A stretch of DNA of 64,000 bases from Sphagnum compactum (taxonomy: Eukaryota > Bryophyta > Sphagnopsida > Sphagnales): assembly GCA_965153455.1 (NCBI GenBank), contig OZ234494.1:27643354-27707353 (forward strand). Direction: 5' to 3'. The notes under the pieces were generated by a model that was not told where the DNA came from, made no database searches, and saw only the letters and a list, made by a program, of their open reading frames with translations. The translations under genes and the position numbers were made by a program. This document shows positions 1 through 14,200 of the stretch, piece by piece. Positions within the stretch are counted from its first letter, which is position 1; every line of letters begins with the position of its first letter.

Positions 1-879
1 CTCTCTCTCTATATATACATATTGTAGTACACTTATATTATAACCTTGTTTAAACCCAAAAATATAATTTGAGATCAATGTAGTTTTATTTATTTATTTG
101 TTTTTTCCTATTGTCATTGCAATGTGAAAATTCGTGCCAAAATAAAATAAATCCCACGACACATAACTTGGCAAAAATCATGAAATTTAAACTTATTTCA
201 TAGTTATTTTTAACAATATATATCATGATAATGCGAAAACTCACCAAGGAAAAAAAAACACACACACACACACATACCAACATCCCCCAAGACTCATAAT
301 TTACTAGTGTTTTTTTCTTCAAGTTTGTGAAGTAAGTATCATGCCCAGAAGGACACAGCCAAATTTGGCTAGAGGTCTGAAGTGGAAGAAGAAGAAAACT
401 TTAGGACTCCTTCTACAATTTGGCAATTTGTTAAAAAACTATTCTCCAAATATGGCAACCTTAGATTGTGATTTCCCTCATAAGGTGAGGATTTTGGCCC
501 AATTCCCCCCCCTCTCACCTTCCCCAAAATAATTTTTAAAAAAACAAAAACTCCTTAGTACCTTTCTCAGTGCGCACTTTCCTTTTCTTTCGCCCCACTA
601 ATTTTTTTTAATTAGTAATTAAAAAATTATTAAAAAAACACACACACACGCACACAAATGCTCATATCTTGGCAAAAGTTGGGAAATTAAAATTGCCGTA
701 AAGTGGAGTATTTATAATAATATGAAAAAAAATGACATAAACGAGAAGTCAGTAATAATAGAGCAAAATTGTCGTCTTCTTCGATTTGTCGCGACTCGCG
801 AACTCTCTCTCTTCTCTCTCTCACGCGAACAACGGAACACGCGCGCGCACCCACACCCACGACAACAAACAGACCCCCA

Positions 880-884
<5 letters not shown>

Positions 885-946
<62 letters not shown>
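885..946. repeat. (AC)n-(TC)n compound microsatellite
   Basis: An AC dinucleotide run (about 885-910) passes directly into a TC run (911-946). It lies about 630 bp before the VPS50 start codon, so it could sit in the promoter or 5' UTR. CT-rich tracts are common in plant core promoters and leaders, but a role here is only inferred. Confidence 0.9.
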
Positions 947-950
<4 letters not shown>

Positions 951-1199
951 CCACAGACAGACAGATTCTCTGAAGGGAAAAAAAAAATCCCAAAACAAAA
1001 CCCATCAAGAAACTAGCCAAAGAGAAGAAATGCAGTAGTGCCGATTGATCGCCATTAGAACCACCATCACCGGCCACCGACAGCAAACAACTACTACAGT
1101 CGGGCAAGATCGATCTACAGCTTGATATGGGTGTGTGTATGCAGGAAGAAGGAAGAGGCCCCGAAGGGTAGGGTAGTAGTATCAGCGGTAGTATAGTAT

Positions 1200-1226
1200 C
1201 GTCGTCGTCGTCGTCGTCGTCGTCGT
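1200..1226. repeat. (CGT)9 trinucleotide run
   Basis: Nine CGT units in a row, about 350 bp upstream of the VPS50 start codon and probably in the 5' leader. A shorter CAG run lies at about 1522-1540, just before the start codon. Confidence 0.85.
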
Positions 1227-1571
1227 TATGTCGGTTGTGTTGTGGATCATCTGGGTATCAGCGTGATGCTACTACTTCTGCTGTGGTTACCCAACTGCGT
1301 AATGTGGTGTCGTCGACGACGATTGCAGGCCAAGGATATGGTGCTGAAGCGCAACGAGGGGAGTGCCAGGATGGTGATGGGTCATCAGCCGTGGAGTGTA
1401 GCAGTAGTAGAACAACAACAACAGCACACGCTCTTGTAGTTGGGAATAGCACGGATCTGGGATGCTGGGTTTAGACTTGAATCGTGAGAAGTTGGTTCGT
1501 TTTGTTGTGGGTAAGTGGGGCCAGCAGCAGCAGCAGCAGAAACAGCAGTAGCAAGCAAGCAAGCAGCCAGA

Positions 1572-4500
1572 ATGGCCGAGATTTTTAGCATAGGGGAGAA
1601 ATGGCTCAAGTCGGTCACCTCGGCTAGAACTCTCACTTGGTCTTCTTCCTCAGGGAGAGCAGAGGTAATGGGTTTTTCTTCTGTCTTTTGCTTCTAATCA
1701 TGTTGGTTGATTATGGTTCGATTTGTGCCATGATGTACAGGCATTTTAGGGTTTGCAAGGATTTCATGGGCATTAGGGTTTGCAAGGACTTCTTCCCTGG
1801 TACCTCTACTGCAAATTTGCATTCTCTCTGTGTCCTTTGCAAATGCTCAAATCGAGCGACAAAAACAACGAAGCCAAAAAATCTTTTCTTCTTCAAGAAT
1901 TCAATGTCATTAATTAGGGTTGAAGAAACATCCAGCTGTGATGATGACACACAGATTCATTCCTTCATGTTTACCACTCAGAGTACTCAGTTCCAATCAC
2001 AGAAGGGTTTATGATCTTCAAGTTGCAGCAGCTCTGCAGATCTTGGGTTTTCTGAATTTGTAGGTTGTGGGCAATGTACACTAGAGGGTTGTTGTCAGTT
2101 TGTGATCTCATTCCTGAGAACGAGATGCCATCTGATGGAGTGAGCTCCTCCCAAGCTGGACTGAAATGCCCCTTACTTGGAACATATTTTGCTGTTTATG
2201 GATAAGCTTGAGTTAGGCAAGGAACTGTCGACTGAAAATCGGAACCAACTGGTTTGAGAACTTGTTGGTTTAAAGTATGTTAGAGGTGTAGTGGCAGCTT
2301 GTAGTAGTCATCTGATTTGTTAGGTGATGGCATTAGGGCTTCCAAGCATGGGTGCAATACATCTCAGAGGTAATTGAGTTTTGAGATGCGTTGAGGTTCT
2401 CTCTGAGTGAATTTCAACTCGTTTGGGATCAACCTACAGATCTGAAGAGTGTGTGCCTGGATCAATTGTTCATGGAACTTTCTTTCTGCAGTGTTTTCTT
2501 GTGTGCTGCAGTTTTTGCCATGTGATGATGGCTTAATTGATGGCATTAGGGTTGAAGTACCTCCTGAGTTGTGGGCACGAAAAAGTTGATCCTAGATATT
2601 TCAAAATTTGCTGGCTTAGTTTGGATCTTCATTTGGTCAATTATCTGATGATGTACCTGTTTTAAGATTATGGTTTTTTGGTTTTCAATCAGGTGCCAGC
2701 TCGTGCTATGGCAGCTGCTGTGATTGCAAGAAGGATTGCAGCTCTTCCACCTCATGAGCGTGGGAATCTGACAGAGCGCTCAGGCTCCTTTTACACCAGC
2801 AAGCCTCATGAAGAGCAACAAGCTGAGGAGCTTGAGAAGGAGTTTTATGAGGAGGTGTGTTTTTGATTGCTATCCGACATTGCAGTCATTGCAATGGCTC
2901 ACTTCTTTGAAATTGGATTTACTCCTAGCCTAGGGCAATGTGTCGGCTACATCCAATTCCCACAACTATCTGAGCAGAAGACTCTTTCATCTGTGGATTT
3001 AGTGTTGGTTGTTTGTCTTGCAAGGAAGCAGATTGGTTGGTCTTTGCAGAACCACCTGATTAGGTTGGTTCACAGGGATATATCAAACATCGGGACAAAG
3101 AGGATTGAATTTTGTCTCACTAGATACAAGGATATGGAGGATTATGCCACAGCTAGTGTGTGTCTGCTCCATTTGGGATACTGGTTTGATGTGTCTGGGT
3201 GGGTTGTGGAAAGTAGGAGTTTGATCCAGTAAGGTATATGCTGCAAGACATTCCAGAGCATGAGGTGAAGCAGAGTTTTTTCGACCACAAGGTAGCCAAC
3301 CCTCCAGCTTCTGTGCACTGCCACAAAATCAGTGTTTTTGAAATTGATCAGTTCATCTGATTCGATTGTTGGGTAGCAGTGTGATTGTGCCCTAATTCTT
3401 ACTTATGGGATTGTTCTCATGGAACGCTGCTGTCTTCTTAGACCTTGTTTTTGCTTCTCTTTCCTCCTATATTCATCTTCGCTTGACCACTTGCTGTTGT
3501 CCACTTCAATGATTCTTTTTACTCAATTGGAGGAGCTAGTATGTAGATCAAGTTTGAAGTTTTCCTTCTTTGTGATGTTTGTTGTCAACAGGTTGGTCAG
3601 AGGCTTTTGCAGCTTGAAGAGATCACAGAGAAGCTGTCAAAGCAAGTTATGGAACATCATGAGGAGATGGGTAATCTCTATCTTGCACACTACCAAACAA
3701 GATTTATGAGCTGCCATATTGTTAAAACTGCACAAATACCATGTGTATTTTGCACAATTCAGTTTGCTTGCCTTGGAATCATTGCATGGATAGGATTCCT
3801 ATTGTCTGATTGCTGATCCTCTTGCAGGAATATAGGGTCTTAGAAGTACTTTTTCTCAAGTTTAGGCTGCCTTTTTTGATCTAGAATGTATCTAGAATTG
3901 TGAGATTTGAGCATTGGCACATGCTTAATATCAGCTGGTTGCTATTGACATGACCCATGCAAATTGCAGTGAAGGGGATGCAACTTGTGACAGAACTCGA
4001 GAGGGACCTTCAGGTTTCAAGTATTATAGTCAAGGTAAATTCTACTCCCATATATGGCACATTGTGTTTGAAGTATTGCGTTGATAGCTGGATACAGTAA
4101 CCTCTTTGTACATGCTCTCTTTAACAGAATGGGCGGAGACATCTGTCAAGGGCCACATTTGAGGTTTCACAGGACCTAGTAGTTGCAGCAAATGTGAGGA
4201 AAAAGCAGGTTTCGCTGGTATGTTTCTTGTCCTAATCTGAAGACACTTGGCACAATATATGCGGTTCACACATAATCAACATATGTGTGAATGGTGTCAA
4301 CAGCAGTCTTTCTTGACTCTGTGTATGTAATTTGCTTCTGGGTTTTGTGTTGGGCCCTTTTCTTTTGTTGGATGCATGGACACTTGTGTTGTGATCTTTT
4401 AGCCTAGTGTTTCATCTGGGATTAAAACTGTGGATTTTCAGGATATGATTCCAGTATTGGAGCGCATACAGCAGGCTTTGGACATAAAATCACAGCTTGA

Positions 4501-7500
4501 TGGTGCAGTGGACAAAGGGAACTATTCAACTGTGAGTTTCCCTCAGATTTCATCAGTGAAACTTGAGCAATCATGTTGTTACCTTTGGAGTTGATGATTC
4601 AGTTGCTGTAGTATTCAATTTTCCAGGTTGTTTATTTGCTCTTTTTGTTAAAGAGGTGCTTAGTTATTGCTGGAGTTAGGGCTGGTTCCCAAGCCCAAGA
4701 TGATCTCACATGGGTGACTATGGATGCACAGGCATTGGAAATGTGCTCTCAGTGCTTGCTACTTCTTGAGGAATGCTCAGAGTTATCAGCTGTACAGGAG
4801 ATGAATCAGAGCATTGAGGTGCAATTTACAAGCTGTGAACCTTTCTACTCATCTCTTGCACTCTGCATCTTGCTTTGCCAAGTTTGAAGTGCCAGTGTTG
4901 CAACTGTGGAAAGGGGGTCTCTTGTGAGTGTGGAATACCCCACTGGAATTCAAGTCCAGTGCTGTGTTTTTGGCTGTTTTACTTCAGGATTGGCTGCAAA
5001 AGACAATTGGCAGAGTGGATGCATTGTTGATGGAGGTTTGTCGCAAGTTTGAGGCTGAGAAATATGCCACTGTAAGCTCAGAAAAACTCCTTCTTGTGAT
5101 TGTTGTGAAGCCAGTGCAAAAATACATGCGCAACAATAACCATAACCAGCAGCAAGTTGACCTTTGTCCCCATCTTAGAGCGTGCTGAACTTATGCTTTG
5201 ATTGAAGATTCCTGTCCTCTGTGTTGCAGGTAATCAATGCCTATACTTTGCTGGATGATGTCACCAGCCTTGCTGAGAAGGTGCAGAGCTTTTATGCCCA
5301 GCTAGTATTCTCCGAGACACATGATGTCATCAAGAATTTGCTGTTCCAGGTATGCAGATGATAATCATAGGCAATGTCAGTGTGGTTGGCAGACTAGTCC
5401 ATTTGTTACTTTGTTCATATTGTTTGCCAGATTCTTCAGTTGTAAACAATGGGCTTACCAGGGAAGGACTGGTTTTCCTGCTCACAGTTACGAATTTCAG
5501 CCCACTTCAACCCATTTCAACGTCATGAACTGTAGGGGAGCTTTTGGGTGCACTTCTTTGGGCTTCAGTAGTGATTATATCTGCAAGCCTTAGTTGTCTC
5601 ACAATCTGTTCTGTTTGTAATTAACAAATTCAGATGATCCAATGGATGGTTCCTGTGTCCTTGAGTTCAAAGGGATGTGTCTTTCACAGCCTTAACCCTT
5701 CATTTTGATCATACACTTGCATCACAAACTGTACAGACTAAGACAAAGAAAATGGTAACAGCAGAGGTGCACTTGGCTGATTGTTTATGCAGGGAGAAGA
5801 TCCACAGACTGCACAGAAGAAGAGCAGGTGGGATGTCTGTCTACCTTGTTCTTGGTGTGCTTGTTCTGTGATTCTGAGTGGCTGAATTTGGCCCCATTTA
5901 TATCATATGCATGAGGATTTCCATCCCACAGATTTGTTGGATTTACAAGAGAAGATCATTGCAGCAGTTCTTGGTATTGAAACTCTGGTGTTGATTCTGC
6001 TCATAAGAGAAATGGATCTACCATGGATTTTTGCAGTATACATCTCTGTTCACTTCACGGGCATGAGGCAGGATATTGTGCAATCTCCAGAGTATGTAAC
6101 ATTTTTGAGATTCACCAATCTAACATTTGTGTTACTAATGCACATGTATTACAATGCAGACTTCCCTACAGGGACTTATGTTTGCAGCTTCCAGAAGCCA
6201 AATTCAGGCAATTTCTGAGCAAGACTTTGGAGGTGCTCTTTGATTTGATGGGTTCGTACCACACTTTGATGACATGGCAGAAACACTCTGAGGTATATGC
6301 TTTCTACTACTACAACAATGTTGATCGGATTGCAGGAGTTGTCTGCATTGATTTGCAGAGTGGGGGATGATGCACTCATAAAATTGGATACTGAGAGATC
6401 TTTCTCATTGTCCAGAGTTTCATGGAGTTTGTGAGAGTTTCAGTATGGAACTGGAATCCATTCATATGGAGGTGGACCCTGTCCCTTACAACCACACTCC
6501 AAGAAACATCTCGCAGGGGCAAGGTCCTAAGCCTGCAGCTGCAGGCAAGTACCCAGAGTTTTTCACAGATTTGCTGATTGTGTCATGCTTTTTGTCATGG
6601 TACATGGGTTCAGGTTGCAGAAGATGTCAGTCCTGTTAGTGAACCGCAATCAAGGCTGCAATTGAATGGAAAGCACCAGCACCGTCGCTCAGGCAGTCAT
6701 GATAATCTGAGTCAGATCGTGAGAGGAAGCAGGCATGTACGAACATCATCACTTTCTTCTGATTCATCAGTAGTACGACAGTCTTCTTCGGGATCGCCAT
6801 CTGCAAGTAGGTTACAAGCACAAGGTGGGATCAGAAACAAACTTTTTGGTGATGTTTCAGATGCATACGAGAATGGAACATCAACATCTTCTGGAGAATT
6901 TGATCTGGAGGGATTTGAGGATGACACCCAATTCAGTTTTAGTCTGTCCAAGCGGGAAGAAAAAGTGCAAAAGACTGTGGCCAGGGCTTTAGAAAGGGGG
7001 CGCAAGACGGTGTGGGAACTTGCAGCCCGTCGTGTAGCAGCTTTGCTTTCAAATGACGCTATCTCCACAACAAGCTCACACCAGTTTCTACAAAGCCTGG
7101 ACAGTGTGAATAAGTTCATTCTTATAGGAGAAGCCTTCTGTGGTGCCGAGGCTGTGTCATTACGTACTAAGCTTGCAAAGCAGAGTGAACTGTATTTTGG
7201 CACCCTCCATCGCCAGAATCTTGAAGTAAGGACTTCCTGGTCTGCAGAAGAAGTGTCACAACTCTAAGTATTCTGTCTGTGAGTTTGTTTGTGAAAAGTT
7301 CACCTGATGGGTGCAGAACAAGGCATCACAAAGTGTTTTTTTTTTTTATAAAAATTATGTGTGGTTTTGACTGGATATCGATTTGTTCTTCATGTCGGGT
7401 TGTGATACCAGGTTTTGCGGATGATAGTGGAGAAGGAAACATGGCAGCAACTGTCATCGGTGGCTCTAAACTCAGTGAACTTAGCAGGCCTGACGGGTCA

Positions 7501-10500
7501 TGGTGCGTCATTGCTTCAAACACCAGCCACCAAAAACGACAGTGATACAAACTCCAACGGCAGAGGAGAGAAAACAATTTCAGGCATTTCAAGGGCCGGT
7601 TTTGCAGATTGGGTAAAGAAAGGCAATCCTTTTACTGAAAAGGGACAATCTCATGGAGCTTTGAAACCAGTCAAAGGAGATGGTGATGATGCAAATGGTA
7701 TGAGCAAGGCAGGAGGTACTGCTGTTGAGAATAATGGGGCTGTGGAAGGAGAGGATGATGAGGATATTGAGAATGAGGATTTGCTAGCAGACTTCATTGA
7801 TGAGGATAGTCAGCTGCCAGGTCGCCTGTACCATAATTATCAGAAGGGTTCTTCCACCAGAGATAAGAGGGATCAGAGCCAAGCTGCTGGAGGCGACAAG
7901 GGTGTGATGCTGACCAACTCTTCTGTCAGTGTTCTTAGGTTTGCTCTACTCTTTCCTGTCTTATCACATTTGTTTGTTTTGCAGTTGATGTTGGCTACTA
8001 CTGCTTGTGTACTCCGATCCTACATTTGTTTAGGTTGATTCATTTGGGTGCTTACATCTTCAGCTGCCTCTTGCACTCATGGGTTTTCACATGTTCACAA
8101 GTCTGTTTCTGGGAAATTCTGAGTCTGCTTGATTTCTGGGATAGGAGCTTGCTTGTGTTGACATGTTCTTTTGGATCCTTATCAGGTATACTTTTGATTC
8201 TACTGAATAATGTGGGGGCTGGCTGGCAGGTATATTGACAAGTATGCGAGGTTGATGCAAGTAATGCAGCCAGTTGCTTCTGAGGTGTTCAAGGTGCGCT
8301 TGTCATCCCTGCAAAAAATTTCACTCTATTTTTTGTCATTGTTGTTGGCCACTTTTGCATTGAGTGAAACAGAAACATTTTGCAAGCTGTTCTTCTTTCA
8401 GCAGGTCGCAATTTTTGCAGTGTAACTCTTGATTTTTGCTTCAAGCTTTCATCACAGTGTAACTTGGTTTGTGCTCCTATTATGCAGGGATTGTGTCAGT
8501 TATTTGAGTTGTATTTCTTTTCCATCTTTAAAACGTTTGGGCAGCGTGAAGCATTCAGTGGTACCCGGAGCTCGTCAGATTCCTACTGTAAGTTGACCCG
8601 ATATAGTATTGGTCCACAATTAGTTACTAGGGAGAGGTCTTCTTAATGCTCTAATGCCCAATAACACAATGATTAACTGTTGGCCTCATTGTTTACTATC
8701 GATTCGCTCACAAATATGGCTCAGGATATGCTACTGATCATTGTCAAGCTACCAAAGGGCACATCAGGATTTGAGTAGAAATACTGATTCGCAGCATGTG
8801 GGTCATGACTTTTGTGTGTTGTGGTGTGGGGTACACCATGATTAGTGTTGACACCTCGACTACGGGCAACCTTGTTAAGGATATCACAAGGACTGGAGGA
8901 GCAGCGTCTGAAATACTTTATAGCTCAAACACCTACCTCTCCTGCCACTGCAGCTAATGCATCCAGCGTGTCTAGCATGCCATCAGAGATGCAATCAGGG
9001 TCTGTGTTTGGAGGTGCAGTAATTGTGATGACAGCCAGCAATTTGTGTGCCCTGAAGGTGAAATTCACTGCATTTGAGGGTGCTCTCAGATCTCTCCATT
9101 TTGATATGTGAAAAGCACAAATGGCCTATTTACTTCCAGGGGGCTTTGCTAGTGCAAGTTTCATATCTCTTAATCTGGCAAAGGACAATAAGTGTGGCCT
9201 GCCCTTTTGCTGAGTATGAGGTTTGTCAGATTGTTGAAGGTTGAAGTGGGCATCAAGCGAGCAGAGTGTTTTGTGCAGGAGCGCAAAGTGGCAACACAGT
9301 CACTAAGCTGCTTGGCAGACATGTTAAAACGGTCACGCCCATGGTTGCAGGCAATGTTGCCACAGAATTGTTTGGCTTCAGTGGAGTACTTCTATGCCCG
9401 CACGGTTTGCCTCAAAAACTTCTCTACATACTTTTGGCTCTTTTTTTCTTTCTTTATGTCCAGTTTCTATGCATTCTGTTGGTCCCAAAAGCTCAAATTG
9501 CAAGATACTTGATCTGCAGAAAGAAACTTCAGAAGCTGGATGTGAGTCTTTCCTTATATGCAGTGGTTGATTTATTCTATTTGTAGGTGGACATTGTCCC
9601 TGATCTTATTGAGCATCTATACAAGGCAGCGGCAAGGATGCTCCTCAACATTGGAGGGTAAGTGGAGTGGACTCTGTGTTTCTCCAGGTCTGTTTAGATG
9701 TCGCAGAGAATCTCACTGGAGGTATACTGGATGCCAGAAGAGAATACCGATTCTGGGTGAACATTGTAGAATCAATGCAATTGCACTGGATGGTTGTGTC
9801 TACAGGAAGGACTTACATAAATTGTGAAGTCTAGACATGGAATGCAGTACAAGGGTTTTTACAGGGCATCAAACTGAGGAAATTTATGTCTTTGTACAGG
9901 TACGTTGAACGCATAGCAAATGTCAGGTGGGAGCTCAAAGATCTGGGGATGGAGCACAATGGGTATGCCATTTCTTCATGTAGGATGTGCATCTCTATGG
10001 TATGCAGTTTGCAGGGGTAGTGCAGCAGAGTACAGTGAAGCCTGAGCACAGAAGTCATGTTTGTAGAAACTCAGAATGTTTTGAATAGGGTGATGCATCA
10101 TTGATTCTTAATTAGAGTGAGTAATTGGTCTCACTCAATCTAGAAGGGAGGAAGACTTCTACAATGGCAGTAACCTCTTTGCATCAATCATTCCATGTGC
10201 TCCAGGTACATAGATGTGCTGCTGGGTGAATACAAACAATTCTCAACAAAGCTGGCACATGGAAGTCTTGACAAGGAGGTAAGGCATAGCTCTTGCTGCA
10301 AAGAGTCTCACTGTGTTGGCAGACCCTATTTCAGCCCTTATTGAAGCACATTGGCTTTGGTATATGAAGCATCGTGTTGATGATGATGATCCATCTATTC
10401 CTCATCTATCATCAAATTAGCAACCATTGTGTCCTCTGTTTTAGTGAAAAAGAAAAGTCCTTGGCGGAGCAGATATGCCCTTCTCAACAGCATCTTTAGT

Positions 10501-11293
10501 CTACCTCGCCAAAAACAGTAAGGGTGAATTTGTGAAGCTTAGGATCCAACTGATGTGCAGATGTTGGAGCTTTTGCTTGAGTATGGAGTTGACACACTTG
10601 CAGAGACTCTTGTCGAAGGTCTTTCACGTGTACGAAGATGCAATAATGAGGGACGAGCTTTAATGTCACTTGATCTACAGGTTTGAACCACCCTTTCTCT
10701 CATTGACTTGGCAAGTTTATGCAGTGTGTAATGCCAGCATGCCAGTAGCTCTCTGGCACAGACATGCATACATGTATCCTGGTTCTGAAGCATGCTGTGA
10801 ATTTTCTGCAGGTGCTGATAAATGGGTTGCAGCATCTAGCACCTCCAAGGCTCAGGTCCAACTTACAAATTGTAGAAACGTATATTAAGGTACAACTATA
10901 TCAAGGACACTAGTGTCATGTATCAGAGTTGTTGCAGTCAATCTGAACATTTGTGGTTTTTTAATCTTTTGTTTCATGATTGTGTACAGGCGTTCTATCT
11001 ACCTGAAACAGAGTACTTGCATTGGGTTCGCACACATCCTGTAAGTTTTGATTGATTCTTCAAACAACAATAAATATAGGTGGTGAACTGGGCTTACCAG
11101 ACTCTGGTTGTGTCAGGTTTTTTTATGTTTGAATTTTGACCTGTGTGTGTGTGTGTGCGCGGGTGGATTTGTGTTGCAGGAATACACAAAGTCACAAGTG
11201 ATAGGATTGATCAACCTTGTGGCCACTGCCAATAATTGGAAAAGGAAAAGTAGGGTTGACATGGTGGAGAGGATTGAAGCTGGTGATCTTTGA
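1572..11293 (+). CDS. VPS50: VPS50 / syndetin, EARP complex subunit (26 exons)
   Basis: Plant homologue of VPS50 (syndetin, CCDC132). This is the subunit that replaces VPS54 in the EARP tethering complex with VPS51-53 and acts in endosomal recycling. My exons are: 1572-1664, 2693-2854, 3217-3291, 3592-3670, 3970-4034, 4128-4217, 4442-4531, 4732-4818, 4988-5071, 5230-5349, 5793-5827, 6160-6292, 6418?-6544, 6621-7225, 7412-7938, 8230-8293, 8488-8587, 8846-9057, 9279-9404, 9587-9657, 9900-9962, 10206-10278, 10543-10680, 10812-10889, 10990-11040, 11180-11293. The sum is 3462 nt (1153 codons plus TGA) with all phases agreeing. Exons 2-12 give the N-terminal Vps54_N-like region (VPARAMAAAVIARRIAALPP, VMEHHEEM). 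Exon 14 and the first half of exon 15 give a Ser-rich linker and conserved middle (ERGRKTVWELAARRVAALL). Exons 15-26 give the syndetin C-terminal domain (LMSLDLQVLINGLQHL, YLPETEYLHWVRTHP). The start is the first ATG in the exon 1 frame. The exon 13 start is the only uncertain boundary, and intron 13 has a GC donor. The 3' half is duplicated at 31425. Confidence 0.93.
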
Positions 11294-14200
11294 CACACGA
11301 AAATCATATTTTAATGAGACCTTTAACAGAATGTATAACTAGTAGTTCAGTTTACTTTCATCATCTTTTGCATCATTCTTTGTTTGTCCCTGAGTGTGGC
11401 AGAGTTTCAAGGGTACAACCTCTCTATACAGCTGCACGGAACATGTTGACATGTAATATGCACATGAGGGCTCCTCCAATCAAAATTCCTACATGTAAAA
11501 AGCACCACACATCATCTTATGCCTATCAGTTTACAGCAGCAGGTGTTGGAAGAGGAGGCCAGTTCTTCCCATCCTCGACCAGGAGGTTAAATACATGCTT
11601 TACCTTATAGCTATGTCCCTTGAGTGCTAGCCAATGTCATGACCGAGTCTTCCCATTGTTTCTGGAAATGCAACAGAATCTCAGGATGCAGATTTTATAT
11701 AATGGGTTTGCCTGAAATTGTGTGCAGATTATTATATACTTATCTGCACCCACCTGTCAGGAGGTGATGAAGCCAGTGGGTAGCCATGGCAGCTCTTCAC
11801 TGCTATTTGTGATGAAGCTGTTGATGGTCTGACACTTTGTGAGCAACTCTCATAAGGTTATGACTGCTCTCATTGTCATGTTACCTTCAAACTGTTCTAG
11901 AGATTTCTCTGCAATTTCATAGACATACGCTTTACCACATCTGTATTACATACAGATACAAGATCATAGGAGCCCTTGCGATTTGCTGTTTCAGAGCTGA
12001 ACTGCACCTGGGATCACATGTCTGTCCATAAATCCACTTCACAAACTAGTGCAACTGAAGAATGTAAGCATTTCACACTTGCTGGCAGTGCCCGATTCTG
12101 CTGATGAATCTTGGAAACATGAAAGCTAATTGCTCTCTTTCCACAAAGCACAGAATCGTTTGGGAGACTCCCTCAGGTGGCAAGGGATTCAAACCTTTGA
12201 AGGAGTGGTCATACCTTCTGGTTGTTAGATCCAGAAACACCATTGTTATCCTTCACAAGCACCATTTCTCCACGGGTATGTTGCTCCATGCTGAAGCAAG
12301 GGTTCAATTTTTGACTAGTATGGATAAGCATTGCCTCCTGAACGTTCATAACATTGACCAATAGCTTGTTTGTGGGCTTCCTGATTTCTAATTTTGCAAA
12401 TGGCTCTGGGACAAAACCTGCCTTGAAACCCGTGAAATAAGCGATTACCACTTCAGGGTTTGTCAAAAGACTCGTTCAACAAAAAAGACATGAGGGTGGA
12501 ACCCTTGGATTCATTAGAGACCTGCAAAGATCTGCTCTGATTTCTTTAGTGTAATTGGAGGGCACCTTATTGAGTGTAATGCCTTCTGTGTTTTTCCCAT
12601 GTTTTCCTGTTTCATTATTTTTTCTGTTTTCTGTTCCTGTTTTTTCATTCCAGGTTTCATGAGGGAAAATACAGGAGAGAAATTGGAGCAGGTCTTAATT
12701 TTATGAATCTGCTATGATATCATCATATGAGGAATGAAATTATTCACATTGTAGCTTGCAATAATTATGATGGTTTTCAACACCTCAGCTTTGTATTCTC
12801 ACAATAATTCATTTCACTATTTTGAAGATTATTTAATGATGAAACTAACCCTAGGGTAAAGTGGTCTTTTTTTAGGTTATTTATCTATGAAAATATATCT
12901 ATTTGAGTTTGTGCTCCTTCAATTAGCCTAAGTACCATGTACCTAACTAGACAAAACAACTACTACATTTGCCTTTCAATGCATTAACTTACGTGTTTCT
13001 TAATGCTTCATCTCCTCCACTTACCAACTTGTCAATTAACTTCGACTTCACCATTGCCTTCCTTAGAGGAAGCACATTATACATTCCATTTGCACTCCCA
13101 CAACTCATTGTTTATTGTACTACAACTATTCAAACTAACCAATCTTTCTCCATTCAACTGCATACCAAGCTTGCATTGTAACATTGTGAGCACACACTAC
13201 ATACACATATACACAACACAAAGACTTCATCGAGTATTAGTTGCAATGCATAAAAACTTGCATAAAAATGGGGTTATACTCCCTTGTTGTCCAAAAGCAA
13301 ACCCTTCAAGAGTCTCCCACTCAACTATTTATCTTGTTGTTACTACATTTCAAGCCTTTCACAAACTCTAAACTCCTATAATTATCTTGCCAATGTCACC
13401 TTGACAATATGCAACTTGCTAGAAGTCGGTTCGTAGTAACTTAGCCTATTGTGAATAAATTTTCGATAATTTGGTTTGCAACTAAGCATTATGTCAACTT
13501 CCTCTCCTTTTGGTTTGCATATTATTCTATCTCTATTTACACTTTTATTACATAACAATTTGACTGTATTTCAAATTTTAAAAAATTCTAGTCATTTTTA
13601 ATGTTTTGAAAAGCTTTTGCATCATTTTGTACAAGTCATGGATTATTTGCATGAAGCAAGTTACATTCATTTGAAAGTTTATTTGTATGGGCGTATGCCA
13701 TAAAACCAAAGGAAGTTAAATTCTTTTGAACATTAAAATCATGATGATGGTTGGGCTCAAGAAAGATAAGTTATAAACATCAATTATTTGAAGAATAAGT
13801 AGAAACATGCATGTTAAATTGTTGTCCACAATTCTTTTTCCAACTAAAACTCATCAATTGAAAGTTCCAAGTATGTTCATTTATGAAAACACCAAATTGA
13901 AATGTTTCACAACTAACATTTTAAACCTACTACCAACCCACACTCACAACCTCTCTCCCCATGTCTTTACTTCACCCAATAAAACAAAAGTCTAAAATTT
14001 CAAAAGTTCAACAACACTAAAGCAAAACTTGAAGAACCTTCAACTTATGACTTTTAAAACCTTTAAAATAGCCTCCTCTAATTTTTGCTTCCTTCGATGC
14101 ATTTATTATTTTTAAAAATCCTTTTATTTGGTTTTTTGTAAAATGCATAACTCCCCCAAAACCCATAATTCCTCCTCTTGTTTTGTTAAGTTTTCTTCCT

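Larger units (their letters stand above)
1..1571. other. Microsatellite-rich region upstream of VPS50
   Basis: I see no coding gene here. The stretch holds short CT and CA runs at the left edge, AT-rich sequence to about 700, then a GC-richer zone from about 780 with AC, TC, CGT and CAG runs. It should contain the promoter and 5' UTR of the VPS50 gene that starts at 1572. I could not place a TATA box or transcription start with confidence. The open frames here come from the repeats. Confidence 0.6.

Noticed and set aside
687-1107. Overlapping open frames on both strands across the microsatellites
   Set aside because: Their translations are runs of HTHT, LSLS, RERE and CVCV from dinucleotide repeats, with no independent support.
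1235-1474. Open frame before VPS50
   Set aside because: It ends before the VPS50 start, lies in another frame, and contains no recognisable domain; more likely 5' leader.
10539-10835. Minus-strand 98-codon frame, also present in the duplicate at 34190-34486
   Set aside because: It overlaps VPS50 exons 23-24 on the other strand and its conservation simply follows the duplication.
11290-11610. Forward frame after the VPS50 stop, longer in copy 2 (34941-35366)
   Set aside because: The two copies differ in length through single-base changes, there is no domain, and it sits in the probable 3' UTR.
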